64,000 nucleotides of DNA from Ancylobacter tetraedralis (GTDB taxonomy: Bacteria > Pseudomonadota > Alphaproteobacteria > Rhizobiales > Xanthobacteraceae): contig NZ_JACICD010000007.1 in the NCBI RefSeq assembly GCF_014195655.1, positions 124,001 through 188,000 of the forward strand, written 5' to 3'. The translations under genes and the position numbers were made by a program. Under the pieces are notes generated by a model. It did not search any database, was not told where the DNA came from, and saw only the letters and a list, made by a program, of their open reading frames with translations. Shown piece after piece: positions 52,069 to 62,111 of the stretch (position 1 is the stretch's first letter; the number at the start of each line of letters is the position of its first letter).

Positions 52069-53097
52069 TCACGCAGTCTCAAAGCCTTCCAGCGTGTTGG
52101 CGACGTTGACGCCGATCGCCTCCACCGCATAGCCGCCCTCCATGACGAACAGCGTCGGCAGGCCGAGCGCGGCGATGCGCCGGCCGATCCTCAGATAATC
52201 CGGGCTGTCGAGCCGGAACTGCGAGATCGGGTCGTGCTTGTAGGTGTCGACGCCGAGCGACACGATGAGCGCGTCCGGCGCGAAGGCGTTCACGCGCCCA
52301 CAGGCCGCCTCCAGCGCCGCGCTCCAACCCTCGTAATCCGTGCCCCAGGGCAGCGGGAAATTGGCGTTGAAGCCTTCACCCGCGCCTGCGCCCGTCTCGT
52401 CGGCATAGCCCAGGAAATAGGGGAATTCCTGCCTCGGGTCGGCGTGGATGTTGCACACCAGAACGTCGCCACGCTCGTAGAAAATGGCCTGCGTGCCGTT
52501 GCCGTGGTGATAGTCGACATCGAGAATTGCCACGCGCGCCGCGCCCCGGTCGCGCAGGCTCTGCGCCGCCACCGCCGCGTTGTTGATGAAACAGTAGCCG
52601 CCCATGGTTCCGGCATGGGCGTGGTGGCCGGGCGGGCGGCACAGCGCGAAGGCCGCCCGCTCGCCGCCGGACAGGAGATCGACCCCGGTCAGCGCGGCAT
52701 CGGCGCCGGCCTGCACGGCATCCCAGGTACCCGCGACGATGCAGCAGCCGGCATCGAACGAGAAATGCCCGAGCTTGCCGTCAATGGCGTCCGGCTCGAT
52801 GAAGCGCATGCCCGGCGCGCGCCAGAAGCTCGGCAGCGCCGGCGTTTCGCGTCCCTCCGCGGTCCACAATTCCCAGGCCTGCGCGAGGAAGCGGACATAG
52901 GCGGGATCGTGCACCGCAAGCAGCGGGTCGAGCCCGTGCACGGTGGGCTCGATGAGCGGACCGAGGCCGCGCGCGCCGATGGCGTCGAGAATCATCGCCA
53001 CCCGTTCGGGCTTCTCGAAGGCGGGCACGATCTGCCCGTTATTGAGCTCGACATGGCCGGAATGGCCGAGATGGCGCGGCGTGTGGATGATCTTCAT
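52069..53097 (-). CDS. histone deacetylase family / acetylpolyamine amidohydrolase
   Basis: A 342-residue arginase/deacetylase-fold zinc hydrolase. [24 protein letters not shown] has the two catalytic histidines, [15 protein letters not shown] supplies zinc ligands, and [15 protein letters not shown] gives the late Asp ligand and phosphate pocket. This pattern and the N-terminal [21 protein letters not shown] fit acetylpolyamine amidohydrolases (AphA-like), which remove acetyl groups from polyamines. Divergent from glyA. Confidence 0.88.
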   Translation of the reverse strand: MKIIHTPRHLGHSGHVELNNGQIVPAFEKPERVAMILDAIGARGLGPLIEPTVHGLDPLLAVHDPAYVRFLAQAWELWTAEGRETPALPSFWRAPGMRFIEPDAIDGKLGHFSFDAGCCIVAGTWDAVQAGADAALTGVDLLSGGERAAFALCRPPGHHAHAGTMGGYCFINNAAVAAQSLRDRGAARVAILDVDYHHGNGTQAIFYERGDVLVCNIHADPRQEFPYFLGYADETGAGAGEGFNANFPLPWGTDYEGWSAALEAACGRVNAFAPDALIVSLGVDTYKHDPISQFRLDSPDYLRIGRRIAALGLPTLFVMEGGYAVEAIGVNVANTLEGFETA

Positions 53098-53342
53098 CGC
53101 GGGTCCCGGATTCGCGGGGGGAAGGGGCGCCGACGATAGGCGAGCGGCACTTCTCCTGTCATCCGCGCCGGCGGTGTCGCGCCGCTCGGCACCTGCCGCC
53201 GCGTCGATGCAAGGCCTGCTGCCGGGAGCGTGCTTTGAAACGCCGCAGGGGCTGTGCTAAGCGACCCGCCTTGATTTCCGAAGGGTCGACGCGAGGTCGG
53301 CCCGAAGGCGTCGCCACCGCCCCGTGCCAGGGAGGCCGGAAT

Positions 53343-54650
53343 ATGTCGTCCGAAGCCCACGCTTCATCCACCAGCTCCATCAGCCGCTTCTTTGAAGCGC
53401 CGCTCGCCGAGACCGATCCCGAGCTCGCCGGCGCCATCACCGCCGAGCTCGGTCGCCAGCGCGACGAGATCGAGCTGATCGCGTCCGAGAACATCGTCTC
53501 GCGCGCCGTGCTGGAAGCCCAGGGTTCGGTGCTGACCAACAAATACGCGGAAGGCTATCCCGGCCGGCGCTATTATGGCGGCTGCCAGTTCGTCGACGTG
53601 GCGGAGCAGCTTGCCATCGACCGTGCCAAGCAGCTGTTCGGCGCCGGCTTCGCCAACGTGCAGCCCCATTCGGGCGCGCAGGCCAACACCGCCGTGTTCT
53701 TCGCGCTCATGCAGCCGGGCGATGCCTTCCTCGGCCTCAACCTCGCCGCCGGTGGCCACCTCACGCATGGCGCGCCGGTGAGCCTGTCGGGCAAGTGGTT
53801 CAAGCCGGTGCCGTATAATGTGCGCCGCGACGACCAGCGCATCGATTACGAGGAAGTCGCCAAGCTCGCCGACGAGCACAAGCCGAAGGTGATCATCGCC
53901 GGCGGCTCGGCCTATCCGCGCCATATCGACTTCGCGAAGATGCGCGCCATCGCCGATTCGGTGGGCGCCTATCTCATGGTCGACATGGCCCATTTCGCCG
54001 GCCTGGTGGCGGGCGGCGTGCACCCCAATCCGGTGCCCCATGCCCATGTCGTCACCACCACGACGCACAAGACCCTGCGCGGCCCGCGCGGCGGCATGAT
54101 CCTGACCAATGACGAGGACCTCGCCAAGAAGTTCAACTCGGCGATCTTCCCCGGCATCCAGGGTGGCCCGCTGATGCACGTCATTGCCGCCAAGGCGGTG
54201 GCGTTCGGCGAGGCGCTGCAGCCGGAGTTCAAGATCTACGCGAAGAACGTGGTCGAGAACGCGCAGGCGCTGGCGGAAAACCTCAAGGGCCACGGCTTCG
54301 AGATCGTCTCCGGCGGCACCGACACGCATCTGATGCTGGTCGACCTGCGGCCGAAGAAACTCACCGGCAAGGTGTCGGAGATCGCGCTCGGGCGTGCCCA
54401 CATCACCACCAACAAGAACGGCATCCCGTTCGATCCCGAGAAGCCCTTCGTCACATCCGGCGTGCGCCTCGGCACTCCGGCGGGCACGACGCGCGGCTTC
54501 GGTGTCGGCGAGTTCCAGCAGATCGGCGACATGATCGCCGAGGTGCTGGACGTGCTGTCGCAGAAGGGAACCGACGAGGACAGCCTGGTCGAGGCGGCGG
54601 TTCGCGGCAAGGTGGCTGAACTGCTCGCGCGTTTCCCGATCTACGGCTGA
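53343..54650 (+). CDS. glyA: serine hydroxymethyltransferase
   Basis: A 435-residue PLP enzyme that interconverts serine and glycine and loads tetrahydrofolate with a one-carbon unit. The PLP lysine is K243 in [16 protein letters not shown]. Other family marks are [28 protein letters not shown] and [12 protein letters not shown]. The ATG at 53343 matches the usual family length. It is the first gene of the glyA-nrdR-rib-nusB-thiL run; no glycine riboswitch is seen upstream. Confidence 0.97.
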   Translation: MSSEAHASSTSSISRFFEAPLAETDPELAGAITAELGRQRDEIELIASENIVSRAVLEAQGSVLTNKYAEGYPGRRYYGGCQFVDVAEQLAIDRAKQLFGAGFANVQPHSGAQANTAVFFALMQPGDAFLGLNLAAGGHLTHGAPVSLSGKWFKPVPYNVRRDDQRIDYEEVAKLADEHKPKVIIAGGSAYPRHIDFAKMRAIADSVGAYLMVDMAHFAGLVAGGVHPNPVPHAHVVTTTTHKTLRGPRGGMILTNDEDLAKKFNSAIFPGIQGGPLMHVIAAKAVAFGEALQPEFKIYAKNVVENAQALAENLKGHGFEIVSGGTDTHLMLVDLRPKKLTGKVSEIALGRAHITTNKNGIPFDPEKPFVTSGVRLGTPAGTTRGFGVGEFQQIGDMIAEVLDVLSQKGTDEDSLVEAAVRGKVAELLARFPIYG

Positions 54651-54674
54651 GGCCCCCGGAACCCAGGTGAACCG

Positions 54675-55196
54675 ATGCGCTGTCCTTATTGCGGAAGTCT
54701 CGAAACGCAGGTGAAGGACTCCCGTCCCACCGAGGACAGCGCCGCCATCCGCCGCCGCCGCATCTGCCCCGATTGCGGCGGCCGCTTCACCACGTTCGAG
54801 CGCGTGCAGCTGCGCGAGCTTACCGTGCTCAAGCGCTCGGGACGGCGCGTGCCGTTCGACCGCGACAAGCTGGCGCGCTCGGTCGAGGTGGCGCTGCGCA
54901 AGCGCCCCGTCGATCCCGAGCGGATCGAGCGGCTGGTATCCGGTTTGGTGCGCCGGCTGGAGAGCATGGGCGAGAGCGAAATCACCTCCGAGACCATTGG
55001 CGAGCTGGTGATGGAGAGCCTGAAACAGCTCGACGACGTCGCCTATGTCCGCTTCGCCTCGGTCTATCGCAATTTCCGCGAGGCCAAGGATTTCGAGGCC
55101 GTGCTCGGCGAGCTCGAGCCGCGCCCGGGCGAGGGCGGCGATAGCGACGACCTCGCCGCGCCGGCCCGCCGCCGCCCCACCCTTGCCGACGACTGA
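54675..55196 (+). CDS. nrdR: transcriptional repressor NrdR
   Basis: A 173-residue regulator of ribonucleotide reductase genes. A zinc ribbon with C3, C6 (MRCPYCGS) and C31, C34 (CPDCGGRF) is followed by an ATP-cone domain (about 49-139, [19 protein letters not shown]). The C-terminal acidic tail is normal in the order. Its stop overlaps the ribD ATG (TGATG). nrdR next to rib genes is a conserved arrangement. Confidence 0.96.
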   Translation: MRCPYCGSLETQVKDSRPTEDSAAIRRRRICPDCGGRFTTFERVQLRELTVLKRSGRRVPFDRDKLARSVEVALRKRPVDPERIERLVSGLVRRLESMGESEITSETIGELVMESLKQLDDVAYVRFASVYRNFREAKDFEAVLGELEPRPGEGGDSDDLAAPARRRPTLADD

Positions 55197-56347
55197 TGCG
55201 GCCGGAAATCGCCGTTTGCCGCCGCCCCCTTATGATGAAGCCTGACATGCAAGACGAAGCCCTCATGGCCGCCGCGCTCAGCGTTGGCCGGCGCGAACTC
55301 GGCCAGACCTGGCCCAATCCCGCCGTCGGAGCGGTGGTGGTGCGCGAGACGCCCGCCGGCCCGGTCGTGCTCGGGCGCGGCTGGACGTCCAAGGGCGGCC
55401 GCCCTCATGCCGAGCCGCAGGCCATCGCGCAGGCGGGCAAGGCGGCGCACGGGGCGACGCTCTACGTGACGCTGGAGCCCTGCTCCCACCACGGCCAGAC
55501 ACCGCCCTGCGTGGATGCCATCCGCGCCGCCGGGCTCAAGCGCGTGGTGGCGGCGGTGGAGGATCCGGATTTTCGCGTCGCCGGACGTGGCTTCTCCATC
55601 CTGCGCGAGGCGGGCATCGAGGTTGTGGTCGGCCCCGGCGCGGCGGAGGCGCGCATCGCCCATGCCGGCCATATCCGCCGCGTCACGGAAGGCCGCCCGC
55701 ATGTCATGCTCAAGCTGGCCATTTCGGCCGATGGCAAGGTCGGTCTCGCCGGGCGCCGCCCCGCCGCCATCACCGGCGAGGCGACCCGCGGGCGGGTGCA
55801 CATGCTGCGTGCCACGTTCGACGCGGTGCTCACCGGCATCGGCACCGTGCTGGCGGACGACCCGCGGCTGACCTGCCGCCTGCCGGGCATGCTCCACCGC
55901 TCGCCGGTGCGTATCGTGCTCGACAGCGAGCTGCGGCTGCCGGCCACCAGCGCGCTCGCCCGCAGCATCGCGACCGCGCCTCTGTGGATTCTCGCGGCCG
56001 AGGATGCGCCGGCGGAGCGCGAGGGGCCGATCGTCGGCCTCGGGGCGGAGGTGATGCGCGTGCGCCGCCGCGCGGGTGGCGGGCTCGATCTCGACGAGGC
56101 GGTGAAGCTGCTGGCGCTGCGCGGTATCACCCGGCTGATGGTCGAGGCGGGCCCGCGCGTCGCCGGCGCCTTTGTGCAGAGCCGGCTGGTCGACGAGGCG
56201 GATATCTTCCAGGCGCCGCGCGAACTGGGTCCCGAGGCGCTCGATGCGCTGGAGGGACTGCCGCTTTCGCAACTGGATACCTATCTGTCGGTGACAGAGA
56301 CCGAACGGCACGGCGCGGATCGGCTCACCATCATGAGGCGTCGCTAG
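55196..56347 (+). CDS. ribD: bifunctional riboflavin deaminase-reductase
   Basis: About 383 residues. The N-terminal cytidine-deaminase-like domain has zinc ligands in HAEPQA (H71) and LEPCSHHGQTPPC (C96, C105); the C-terminal reductase domain starts near residue 160 (HVMLKLAISADGKVGL). It makes 5-amino-6-ribitylaminouracil phosphate for riboflavin. The first ATG overlaps the nrdR stop; an ATG at 55232 is a possible alternative. It abuts ribE. Confidence 0.95.
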   Translation: MRPEIAVCRRPLMMKPDMQDEALMAAALSVGRRELGQTWPNPAVGAVVVRETPAGPVVLGRGWTSKGGRPHAEPQAIAQAGKAAHGATLYVTLEPCSHHGQTPPCVDAIRAAGLKRVVAAVEDPDFRVAGRGFSILREAGIEVVVGPGAAEARIAHAGHIRRVTEGRPHVMLKLAISADGKVGLAGRRPAAITGEATRGRVHMLRATFDAVLTGIGTVLADDPRLTCRLPGMLHRSPVRIVLDSELRLPATSALARSIATAPLWILAAEDAPAEREGPIVGLGAEVMRVRRRAGGGLDLDEAVKLLALRGITRLMVEAGPRVAGAFVQSRLVDEADIFQAPRELGPEALDALEGLPLSQLDTYLSVTETERHGADRLTIMRRR

Positions 56348-56938
56348 ATGTTCACGGGAATCGTCACCGATATCGGCACTGTTCGCACGATCGAGCCGCG
56401 CAACGATGTGCGCCGGCTGACCATCGGCACCGTCTACGACACCTCCACCATCGCGCTCGGCGCCTCCATCGCCTGCTCGGGCGTGTGCCTCACCGTGGTG
56501 GCGGTGCAGCCCGACGCCTTCGAGGTCGAGGCCGCGCCGGAGACGCTGTCGGTGACGACCGCGCGGGACTGGCAGGTGGGCGGGCGGCTCAATCTTGAAC
56601 GCGCGCTGAAGATCGGCGACGAGCTTGGCGGCCATATCGTGCAGGGCCATGTCGATGGCGTCGCCACCGTGGTGGAGCGCGAGGATCTGGGTGAGACGAC
56701 GCGCTTCGTGTTCGAGGTGCCGGCCGCGCTCGGCCCGTTCATCGCGGCGAAAGGCTCGGTCACGCTCGACGGCACCTCGCTCACGGTGAACGAGGTAGAC
56801 GGTCTGCGCTTTTCCTGCCTGCTCATACCGCATACGCTGGCGCATACGACGTGGGGCGATGTCCAGCCGGGCGGCGCTGTCAATATCGAAGTCGACATGA
56901 TGGCCCGCTACGCGGCGCGGCTTGCGGAGTTCCGCTGA
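56348..56938 (+). CDS. ribE: riboflavin synthase alpha subunit
   Basis: A 196-residue enzyme that forms riboflavin by dismutation of two lumazine molecules. [10 protein letters not shown] is the invariant start. Two similar barrel halves can be read, the first with [14 protein letters not shown], the second with [17 protein letters not shown]. It starts directly after the ribD stop. A 44-bp gap separates it from ribH. Confidence 0.96.
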   Translation: MFTGIVTDIGTVRTIEPRNDVRRLTIGTVYDTSTIALGASIACSGVCLTVVAVQPDAFEVEAAPETLSVTTARDWQVGGRLNLERALKIGDELGGHIVQGHVDGVATVVEREDLGETTRFVFEVPAALGPFIAAKGSVTLDGTSLTVNEVDGLRFSCLLIPHTLAHTTWGDVQPGGAVNIEVDMMARYAARLAEFR

Positions 56939-56982
56939 CGGGTCTACCTCGTCGGCCCATTCAGTTTCATGAGGTTCCAATC

Positions 56983-57480
56983 ATGGCGAGCCCACGCCCG
57001 CCGCGTGCTTCCGATGCCGATGTCACGCCGCTCCACGGCGCGCGCGTGCTCATCGTCGAGGCCCGGTTCTATGACGACATCGCCGACGAGTTGCTCGCCG
57101 GTGCGCTGGGAGCCGTCACTGCCGCCGGCGCCAGCGCGGAGGTCCTCTCGATGCCCGGCGCGCTGGAGATCCCCACCGCCATCGCCATCGCACTCGATGC
57201 CGCCGCCGCTGCCGGCACGCCCTATGACGCGGCCGTCGCGCTCGGCTGCGTGGTGCGCGGGGAGACCTATCATTTCGAGATCGTCGCCGGGGAATCCTCC
57301 CGCGCGCTGATGGACCTCGCCGTTTCGCGCCAGCTGCCGCTCGGCAACGGCATTCTCACGGTCGAGAATGACGCGCAGGCGTGGGTCCGTGCGCGCGTGA
57401 GCGAGGGCAACAAGGGTGCCGGCGCGGTCGAGGCGGCGCTCGCCCTGCTGCGCCTCAAGCGCCGCGTAGGGCAGGCGTGA
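56983..57480 (+). CDS. ribH: 6,7-dimethyl-8-ribityllumazine synthase
   Basis: A 165-residue enzyme that joins the pyrimidine and 3,4-dihydroxybutanone phosphate. [19 protein letters not shown], then GALEIPTAI and [21 protein letters not shown] with the catalytic His (TYHFE) match the family. [15 protein letters not shown] follows. It forms 60-mer or decameric shells in related bacteria. It is 7 bp before nusB. Confidence 0.96.
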   Translation: MASPRPPRASDADVTPLHGARVLIVEARFYDDIADELLAGALGAVTAAGASAEVLSMPGALEIPTAIAIALDAAAAAGTPYDAAVALGCVVRGETYHFEIVAGESSRALMDLAVSRQLPLGNGILTVENDAQAWVRARVSEGNKGAGAVEAALALLRLKRRVGQA

Positions 57481-57487
57481 GGCGATC

Positions 57488-58000
57488 ATGACCGCGACTC
57501 CCAAACCCGTAACCGCCAAGCCTGCGACCTCCAAGCCGGTCAACCACAAGCCGCTGCGCAAGAGCGCCGCCCGGCTCAATGCGGTGCAGGCGCTCTACCA
57601 GATGGATGTGGCGGCGACGCCGCTGCCCGAGATCCTCGCCCAGTTCGAAAGCCACTGGATCGGCCAGGAGATCGAGGGCGACGAGATCGCCAGCGCCGAC
57701 CTCAACCTGTTCCGCGACATTGTCGGCGGCGTGGTGCGCGAGCAGCGGGTGGTCGATCCCGTGCTCGATGCCGCGCTGGTCAATGGCTGGCCGCTCAAGC
57801 GCATCGAGGTGGTGCTGCGCGCCGTGCTGCGCGCCGGCGCCTATGAGCTGGCCGCCCGGCCGGACATTCCCGCCCGTGTCGTGATTGCCGAATATGTGAA
57901 CGTCGCCGCCGCCTTCCTCGACCGCGACGAGACCGGCATGGTCAATGCCGTTCTGGACGGCATTGCCCGCGAGCGGCGGCCCGCCGAGTTCACGGGCTGA
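57488..58000 (+). CDS. nusB: transcription antitermination protein NusB
   Basis: A 170-residue all-helical factor that binds boxA RNA with NusE (S10) during rRNA transcription. The basic N-terminus (about 1-20, KPVTAKPATSKPVNHK) is a loose extension; the core begins at SAARLNAVQALYQMDVA and ends with VIAEYVNVAAAFLDRDETGMVNAVLD. It sits between ribH and thiL, a very common order. Confidence 0.95.
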   Translation: MTATPKPVTAKPATSKPVNHKPLRKSAARLNAVQALYQMDVAATPLPEILAQFESHWIGQEIEGDEIASADLNLFRDIVGGVVREQRVVDPVLDAALVNGWPLKRIEVVLRAVLRAGAYELAARPDIPARVVIAEYVNVAAAFLDRDETGMVNAVLDGIARERRPAEFTG

Positions 58001-58010
58001 GGGCGCGGCC

Positions 58011-59042
58011 ATGAGCGCGGCGAGCGCGGGCGAGGCCGGCAATTCCGGCAAGGATCCGGGCTCCGGCGAGGATCGCATGATCGCCCGGCTGTTCGAGCCG
58101 CTTGCCCGGCACCCCGGCGCGCTCGGGCTGAAGGACGACGCCGCTTTCCTCGACCTGCCTCCCGGCCACCAGCTGGTGCTGACCAAGGACGCGCTGGTTG
58201 CCGGCGTCCACTTCTTTTCCGATGACCCGCCAGCCTCCATCGCCCGCAAGGCGATGCGGGTGAACCTCTCCGACCTCGCGGCCAAGGGGGCCGCGCCGCT
58301 CGGCGTGCTGCTCGCCATCGCCATCCCGCCCGACATGTCGGCCACCGCGCTGGAAGATTTCGCGCGCGGCCTCGGCGAGGATGCGGAACGCTACGGGGCG
58401 CCGCTGCTGGGCGGCGACACGGTGCGCACGCCGGGGCCCTTCACCGTCTCCATCACCGCGCTCGGCTCGGTGCCGACCGGCGAGATGGTCCGGCGCACCA
58501 GCGCCCCGCCGGGCGCGGCGATCGTGGTGACCGGCACGATCGGCGACGCGGCGCTCGGCCTGCAATTGCGCCTCGATCCCGGCCGCCCCGGCTTCGCGGC
58601 GCTGGATGGCGCGCAGCGCGCCTTTCTCACGGAGCGCTATCTGCATCCGCGCCCGCGCCTCGTGCTCGCTGCCAGCCTTCGGGCGCATGCCCTTGCCGCA
58701 ATGGATGTTTCCGACGGGCTGATCGGCGATCTCGCCAAGCTGCTCGCGGCCTCTCATATTGCCGGCGAACTCGACGCCGCGCGGGTGCCGCTGAGCGATG
58801 CCGCCCGCGCCGCCATCGCCGCCGAGCCGGCGCTGCTGGAGACGGCGCTCACAGGCGGCGACGACTACGAGCTTCTCGCCGTGATGGCGGAGGCCCATCT
58901 CGACGCCTTCCATGCGCGCGCCACCGCGGCGGGCATCGGCGCGACGGTGATCGGCCGCACCTCGGCCGGCGAGGGGCTGGTGGTGCGGGATGAGCGGGGC
59001 GCGCCGTTGGCCTTCGCGCGGAGCAGCTTCAGCCATTTCTGA
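58011..59042 (+). CDS. thiL: thiamine-monophosphate kinase
   Basis: A 343-residue enzyme that makes thiamine diphosphate from thiamine phosphate. DRMIARLFEPLARHPGALGLKDDAAFLD, then LVLTKDALVAGVHFF, VNLSDLAAKGAAPLGVLLAI and LLGGDTVRTPG with acidic Mg ligands identify the AIR-synthase-like fold. AMDVSDGLIGDLAKL and TGGDDYELL are in the C-terminal half. The ATG at 58011 lies 10 bp after nusB. Confidence 0.95.
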   Translation: MSAASAGEAGNSGKDPGSGEDRMIARLFEPLARHPGALGLKDDAAFLDLPPGHQLVLTKDALVAGVHFFSDDPPASIARKAMRVNLSDLAAKGAAPLGVLLAIAIPPDMSATALEDFARGLGEDAERYGAPLLGGDTVRTPGPFTVSITALGSVPTGEMVRRTSAPPGAAIVVTGTIGDAALGLQLRLDPGRPGFAALDGAQRAFLTERYLHPRPRLVLAASLRAHALAAMDVSDGLIGDLAKLLAASHIAGELDAARVPLSDAARAAIAAEPALLETALTGGDDYELLAVMAEAHLDAFHARATAAGIGATVIGRTSAGEGLVVRDERGAPLAFARSSFSHF

Positions 59043-59151
59043 GGGCGGGATGGCCTAAAGGTTAGGCGAACCGCGCATTGCCTCGCGGTGGGGCAGGGCC
59101 TAGCCTTCGGGCAAGCTGCCCGTGTACGGCAGCGAGATCGGGAACCACGAT

Positions 59152-59916
59152 ATGAAATTCGTCAGGATACTGGCCGCGGCTGCGGCCATGTCGCTCGCCG
59201 CCGGGGCCGCGCATGCGGAGATCAAGAAGGTGCGCATCGGCACGGAAGGTGCCTATCCTCCCTTCAACTCGGTGGATTCGGCCGGCAAGCTGGTTGGCTT
59301 CGACATCGATATCGCCAATGCGCTCTGCGAGAAGATGAAGGTTGAATGCACCTTCGTGGCGCAGGATTGGGATGGCATCATCCCCGCGCTGCTCGCCAAG
59401 AAGTACGACGCCATCGTCGCCTCGATGTCGATCACCGACGAGCGCAAGGAGAAGGTGGCCTTTACGGTTCCCTACTACCTGACGCCGGGCAATTTCATCG
59501 CCCCCAAGGATACGAAGCTCACCGCGATCACCCCCGAGGCGCTGAAGGGCAAGGTGCTCGGCGCGCAGTCCTCCACGACCGGGGCGACCTATCTCGAGGA
59601 CAAGTACAAGGGTTCGGAGGTCAAGCTCTACCCGACACAGGACGAGGCCAATGCCGACCTCGCCGCCGGCCGCCTCGATGCGGTCGCTGCGGACAAGTTC
59701 GTACTCTACGAATGGCTGGAGAAGACCGATTCCGGCAAGTGCTGCAAGTTCATCGGCCCGGACCTCGCCGACATGAACCCCGATGGCACCGGCATCGCGG
59801 TGCGCAAGGAAGACAACGAACTGCGCGAGATGCTGAACAAGGCCATCAAGGACATCCAGGCCGACGGCACCTACCAGAAGATCAACGCAAAGTACTTCCC
59901 CTTCCCGATCAACTGA
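59152..59916 (+). CDS. amino-acid ABC transporter substrate-binding protein (Lys/Arg/Orn/His type)
   Basis: A 254-residue periplasmic binding protein. The signal peptide runs to AAGAAHAE. The mature part has VRIGTEGAYPPFN and LVGFDIDIANALCEKM, the standard cationic amino-acid binding pattern of ArgT/HisJ, and FTVPYYLTPGNFIAP. CCKF at about residue 200 is a local Cys pair of unknown meaning. No permease or ATPase gene is beside it, so it must work with components elsewhere. The next gene encodes an amino-acid oxidoreductase. Confidence 0.9.
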   Translation: MKFVRILAAAAAMSLAAGAAHAEIKKVRIGTEGAYPPFNSVDSAGKLVGFDIDIANALCEKMKVECTFVAQDWDGIIPALLAKKYDAIVASMSITDERKEKVAFTVPYYLTPGNFIAPKDTKLTAITPEALKGKVLGAQSSTTGATYLEDKYKGSEVKLYPTQDEANADLAAGRLDAVAADKFVLYEWLEKTDSGKCCKFIGPDLADMNPDGTGIAVRKEDNELREMLNKAIKDIQADGTYQKINAKYFPFPIN

Positions 59917-59984
59917 CCCGGGCCGGTGCGGCGGGGCGTGCCTTTCGGGCCCGCTCCGCCGTCTCCGCCGCAGGACGACCTCCC

Positions 59985-61223
59985 ATGAAAACCGATACGA
60001 TCGTGCTCGGCGCCGGCATTGTCGGCACCTCGATTGCGCTCAATCTCGCCGAGCGCGGCCGCTCTGTCGTCCTCGTCGACCGACGTGGCCCGGGCGAGGA
60101 AACCTCCTATGGCAATGCCGGCCTGGTGGAGCGCGCCTCCATCTACCCGACCGCGTTTCCGCGCAGCGTGAAGGCGCTGCTGGACGTGGCGCTGCGCCGC
60201 AATCCCGGCGCGAACTATCACTGGAACGCGCTTCCCGGCCTCATTCCCTGGATGTTCGCCTATTGGCGCGCCTCCGCGCCGGCCCGCATCCTCGACTATG
60301 CCCGCGTCATGGATTCGCTGCTGGTGCACACCGTCACCGAGCACCAGCGCCTCAGCGCGGCCAGCGGCGCCGGGCATTTCTTCCGCGAGGGCGGCTGGCT
60401 CAAGCTCTACCGCACCGAGGGCGGGCTCGCGAGCGAGCGCGCCGAGTTCCCCCTCGCGCGCCATTACGGGCTGACCGCCCGCGAGGTGTCGATCCACGAG
60501 GCGCTGGAACTGGAGCCCTCGCTGCGTCCGGTCTTCACCGGCGCCGTGCTGTGGTCGGACCCGCACTCCGTCTCCAGCCCCGGCGGCGTGACGCAGACCT
60601 ATGCCGCCCACCTGCCGCAGCTAGGTGGCCAGGTGCTGCGCGGAGACGCGCGCACGCTGGCGAGGTTCGGCGAGGGCTGGTCGGTCAAGACCGAGGAGGG
60701 TGCCGTCGAGGCGCCGAACGTGGTGGTGGCATTGGGGCCATGGGCGATGGATGTGCTGCGGCCGTTCGGCGTCAACCTGCCGCTGCAGGTTAAGCGCGGC
60801 TATCACATGCACTATCGGCCCGAGGGCAATGCCAGCCTCGCGCGGCCGATTCTGGACGAGGAGGGCGGCTATGTCATCACGCCCATGCAGGGTGGCATCC
60901 GCCTGACCACGGGTGTGGAATTCGCCGGCCGCGATGCGCCCCGCAGTCCTGTCCAGCTCGACCAGACGGAAATTCTGGCGCGCGGCCTGTTTCCGCTCGG
61001 CCCGCGGGCGGAAGCGGAGCCATGGATGGGCTCGCGCCCCGCATTCCCTGACATGTTGCCGGTGATCGGTGCCGCACCGGGACAGAAGGGAATGTGGCTG
61101 GCGATCGGCCACCAGCATCTGGGCTTCACGCTCGGCCCGATAACCGGGCGCCTGCTCGCCGACATGATGGACGGGGTGACGCCGGTGGTCGATCCCGCCC
61201 CCTTCGCCGCGACGCGGTTCTAG
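59985..61223 (+). CDS. FAD-dependent amino-acid oxidoreductase (DadA-like)
   Basis: A 412-residue FAD enzyme. The Rossmann motif is IVLGAGIVGTSIALNLAERGRSVVLVDRR at the start. YGNAGLVE and later GYHMHYRP and GGIRLTTGVEFAGRD resemble D-amino-acid dehydrogenases (DadA) more than glycine oxidase. GHQHLGFTLGPITGRLLADM closes the FAD site. Upstream is an amino-acid binding protein, which suggests joint uptake and oxidation. The substrate is not certain. Confidence 0.88.
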   Translation: MKTDTIVLGAGIVGTSIALNLAERGRSVVLVDRRGPGEETSYGNAGLVERASIYPTAFPRSVKALLDVALRRNPGANYHWNALPGLIPWMFAYWRASAPARILDYARVMDSLLVHTVTEHQRLSAASGAGHFFREGGWLKLYRTEGGLASERAEFPLARHYGLTAREVSIHEALELEPSLRPVFTGAVLWSDPHSVSSPGGVTQTYAAHLPQLGGQVLRGDARTLARFGEGWSVKTEEGAVEAPNVVVALGPWAMDVLRPFGVNLPLQVKRGYHMHYRPEGNASLARPILDEEGGYVITPMQGGIRLTTGVEFAGRDAPRSPVQLDQTEILARGLFPLGPRAEAEPWMGSRPAFPDMLPVIGAAPGQKGMWLAIGHQHLGFTLGPITGRLLADMMDGVTPVVDPAPFAATRF

Positions 61224-61271
61224 AGCGTTTTCGAGCGAAATGGATACCGGCTTGCGTGAGGAAAACGCCTC
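61223..61271. repeat. intergenic repeat of Hyphomicrobiales type (RIME-like)
   Basis: Directly after the oxidoreductase stop lies GAGCGTTTTC (61223-61232) and, 28 bp later, GAAAACGCCTC (61261-61271), imperfect inverted arms. The inner sequence containing ATACCGG and GCGTGAGG recalls a short repeat found many times between genes in Hyphomicrobiales. Identity to that repeat is from memory and was not checked. Confidence 0.6.
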
Positions 61272-61310
61272 GAGCCTCTTCGGCGAACCGGGGTTCCCTC
61301 GAAGAGGCTC
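61272..61310. terminator. 11-bp perfect hairpin between converging genes
   Basis: GAGCCTCTTCG (61272-61282) pairs with CGAAGAGGCTC (61300-61310) over a 17-nt loop. It lies just after the RIME-like repeat and before bamE, which converges. No T run is present. Confidence 0.55.
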
Positions 61311-61385
61311 CAGGCGAATCGATCAGACGAAGTCGCGAAAGCGCAGTTGACGACAGCCGGCGCCCCGCGTCGGCCGTCGGCGGCC

Positions 61386-61883
61386 TCAGAGCGTCGGGTT
61401 GAACTGGGTCGCGTTGAGGAACTGGCCGAGAATTGACAGTTCCTGTCCGCCGGTCGGCGTGGTCCGCGACACGAAGTCGAACACCTTGCCGTCCTTCAGG
61501 CCATAGTCGGCGATGCGGGTCACGCGCTTGTCCTTGGGGTCGAAATAGACCGCCAGAACGCGCTGGTCGATGATTTCGGGCCGCAGGAACATCACTTTCT
61601 TGGCCTTCTGCGAGATGTAGTAGAACACCTCGCCATCCACGGTGGCGACAGTGGAGGGCGTGCCCAGCACGAGCAGCACCTGCTCCTGGCTCGATCCCAC
61701 CGGAATCTGCTCCAGCGCGCCGGGCGTCGCCACATAGCCGCGCTGCTGCTCGGAGACGAAGCCCGTCGGCGTGCGCGGCAAGCCCATGCTCGAGGCCGGC
61801 ATGCTGAGATCGCCGGGGGCGCATCCGGCCATCCCGAGAGCCGCCATCGCGGTCGCAAGGAGCGTTACGCGCGTCACTGCCAT
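61386..61883 (-). CDS. bamE: outer membrane assembly lipoprotein BamE
   Basis: A 165-residue lipoprotein of the BAM complex that inserts outer-membrane proteins. The lipobox is GMAGC, with the cysteine at about residue 21. The SmpA/OmlA domain covers about 60-140: LEQIPVGSSQEQVLLVLGTPSTVATVDGEVFYYISQ, then VLAVYFDPKDKRVTRIADYGLKDGKV. The start is set by the signal peptide (MAVTRVTLLATAMAAL). It is divergent from the next gene. Confidence 0.94.
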   Translation of the reverse strand: MAVTRVTLLATAMAALGMAGCAPGDLSMPASSMGLPRTPTGFVSEQQRGYVATPGALEQIPVGSSQEQVLLVLGTPSTVATVDGEVFYYISQKAKKVMFLRPEIIDQRVLAVYFDPKDKRVTRIADYGLKDGKVFDFVSRTTPTGGQELSILGQFLNATQFNPTL

Positions 61884-62111
61884 CACCACATCTCCATCCG
61901 CCGCCACATCGCGCCGTCGCAAAGCGCGCAGCCGCCGATCACGGCACGCGCGCTGCGCAGAAAGCACAGGCGGCGCCATCGACGCAACCTTGCCCCGCGC
62001 CGGCCGGCCTAGTCGAACCCGTCCGGGGTTGCCACTGGCACCGACCCGCGCTACCCCCCACATCGAACGTCCGCCTGCCAGAGGCGGGCGGCGCGAGGCA
62101 GGGAGCCGGTC

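Noticed and set aside
53098-53342. Possible glycine riboswitch before glyA
   Set aside because: No tandem aptamer-like conserved elements could be recognised.
59043-59151. Possible small RNA or tRNA upstream of the binding-protein gene
   Set aside because: Only a short CGGGCA/TGCCCG hairpin can be formed; no tRNA arms or anticodon loop.
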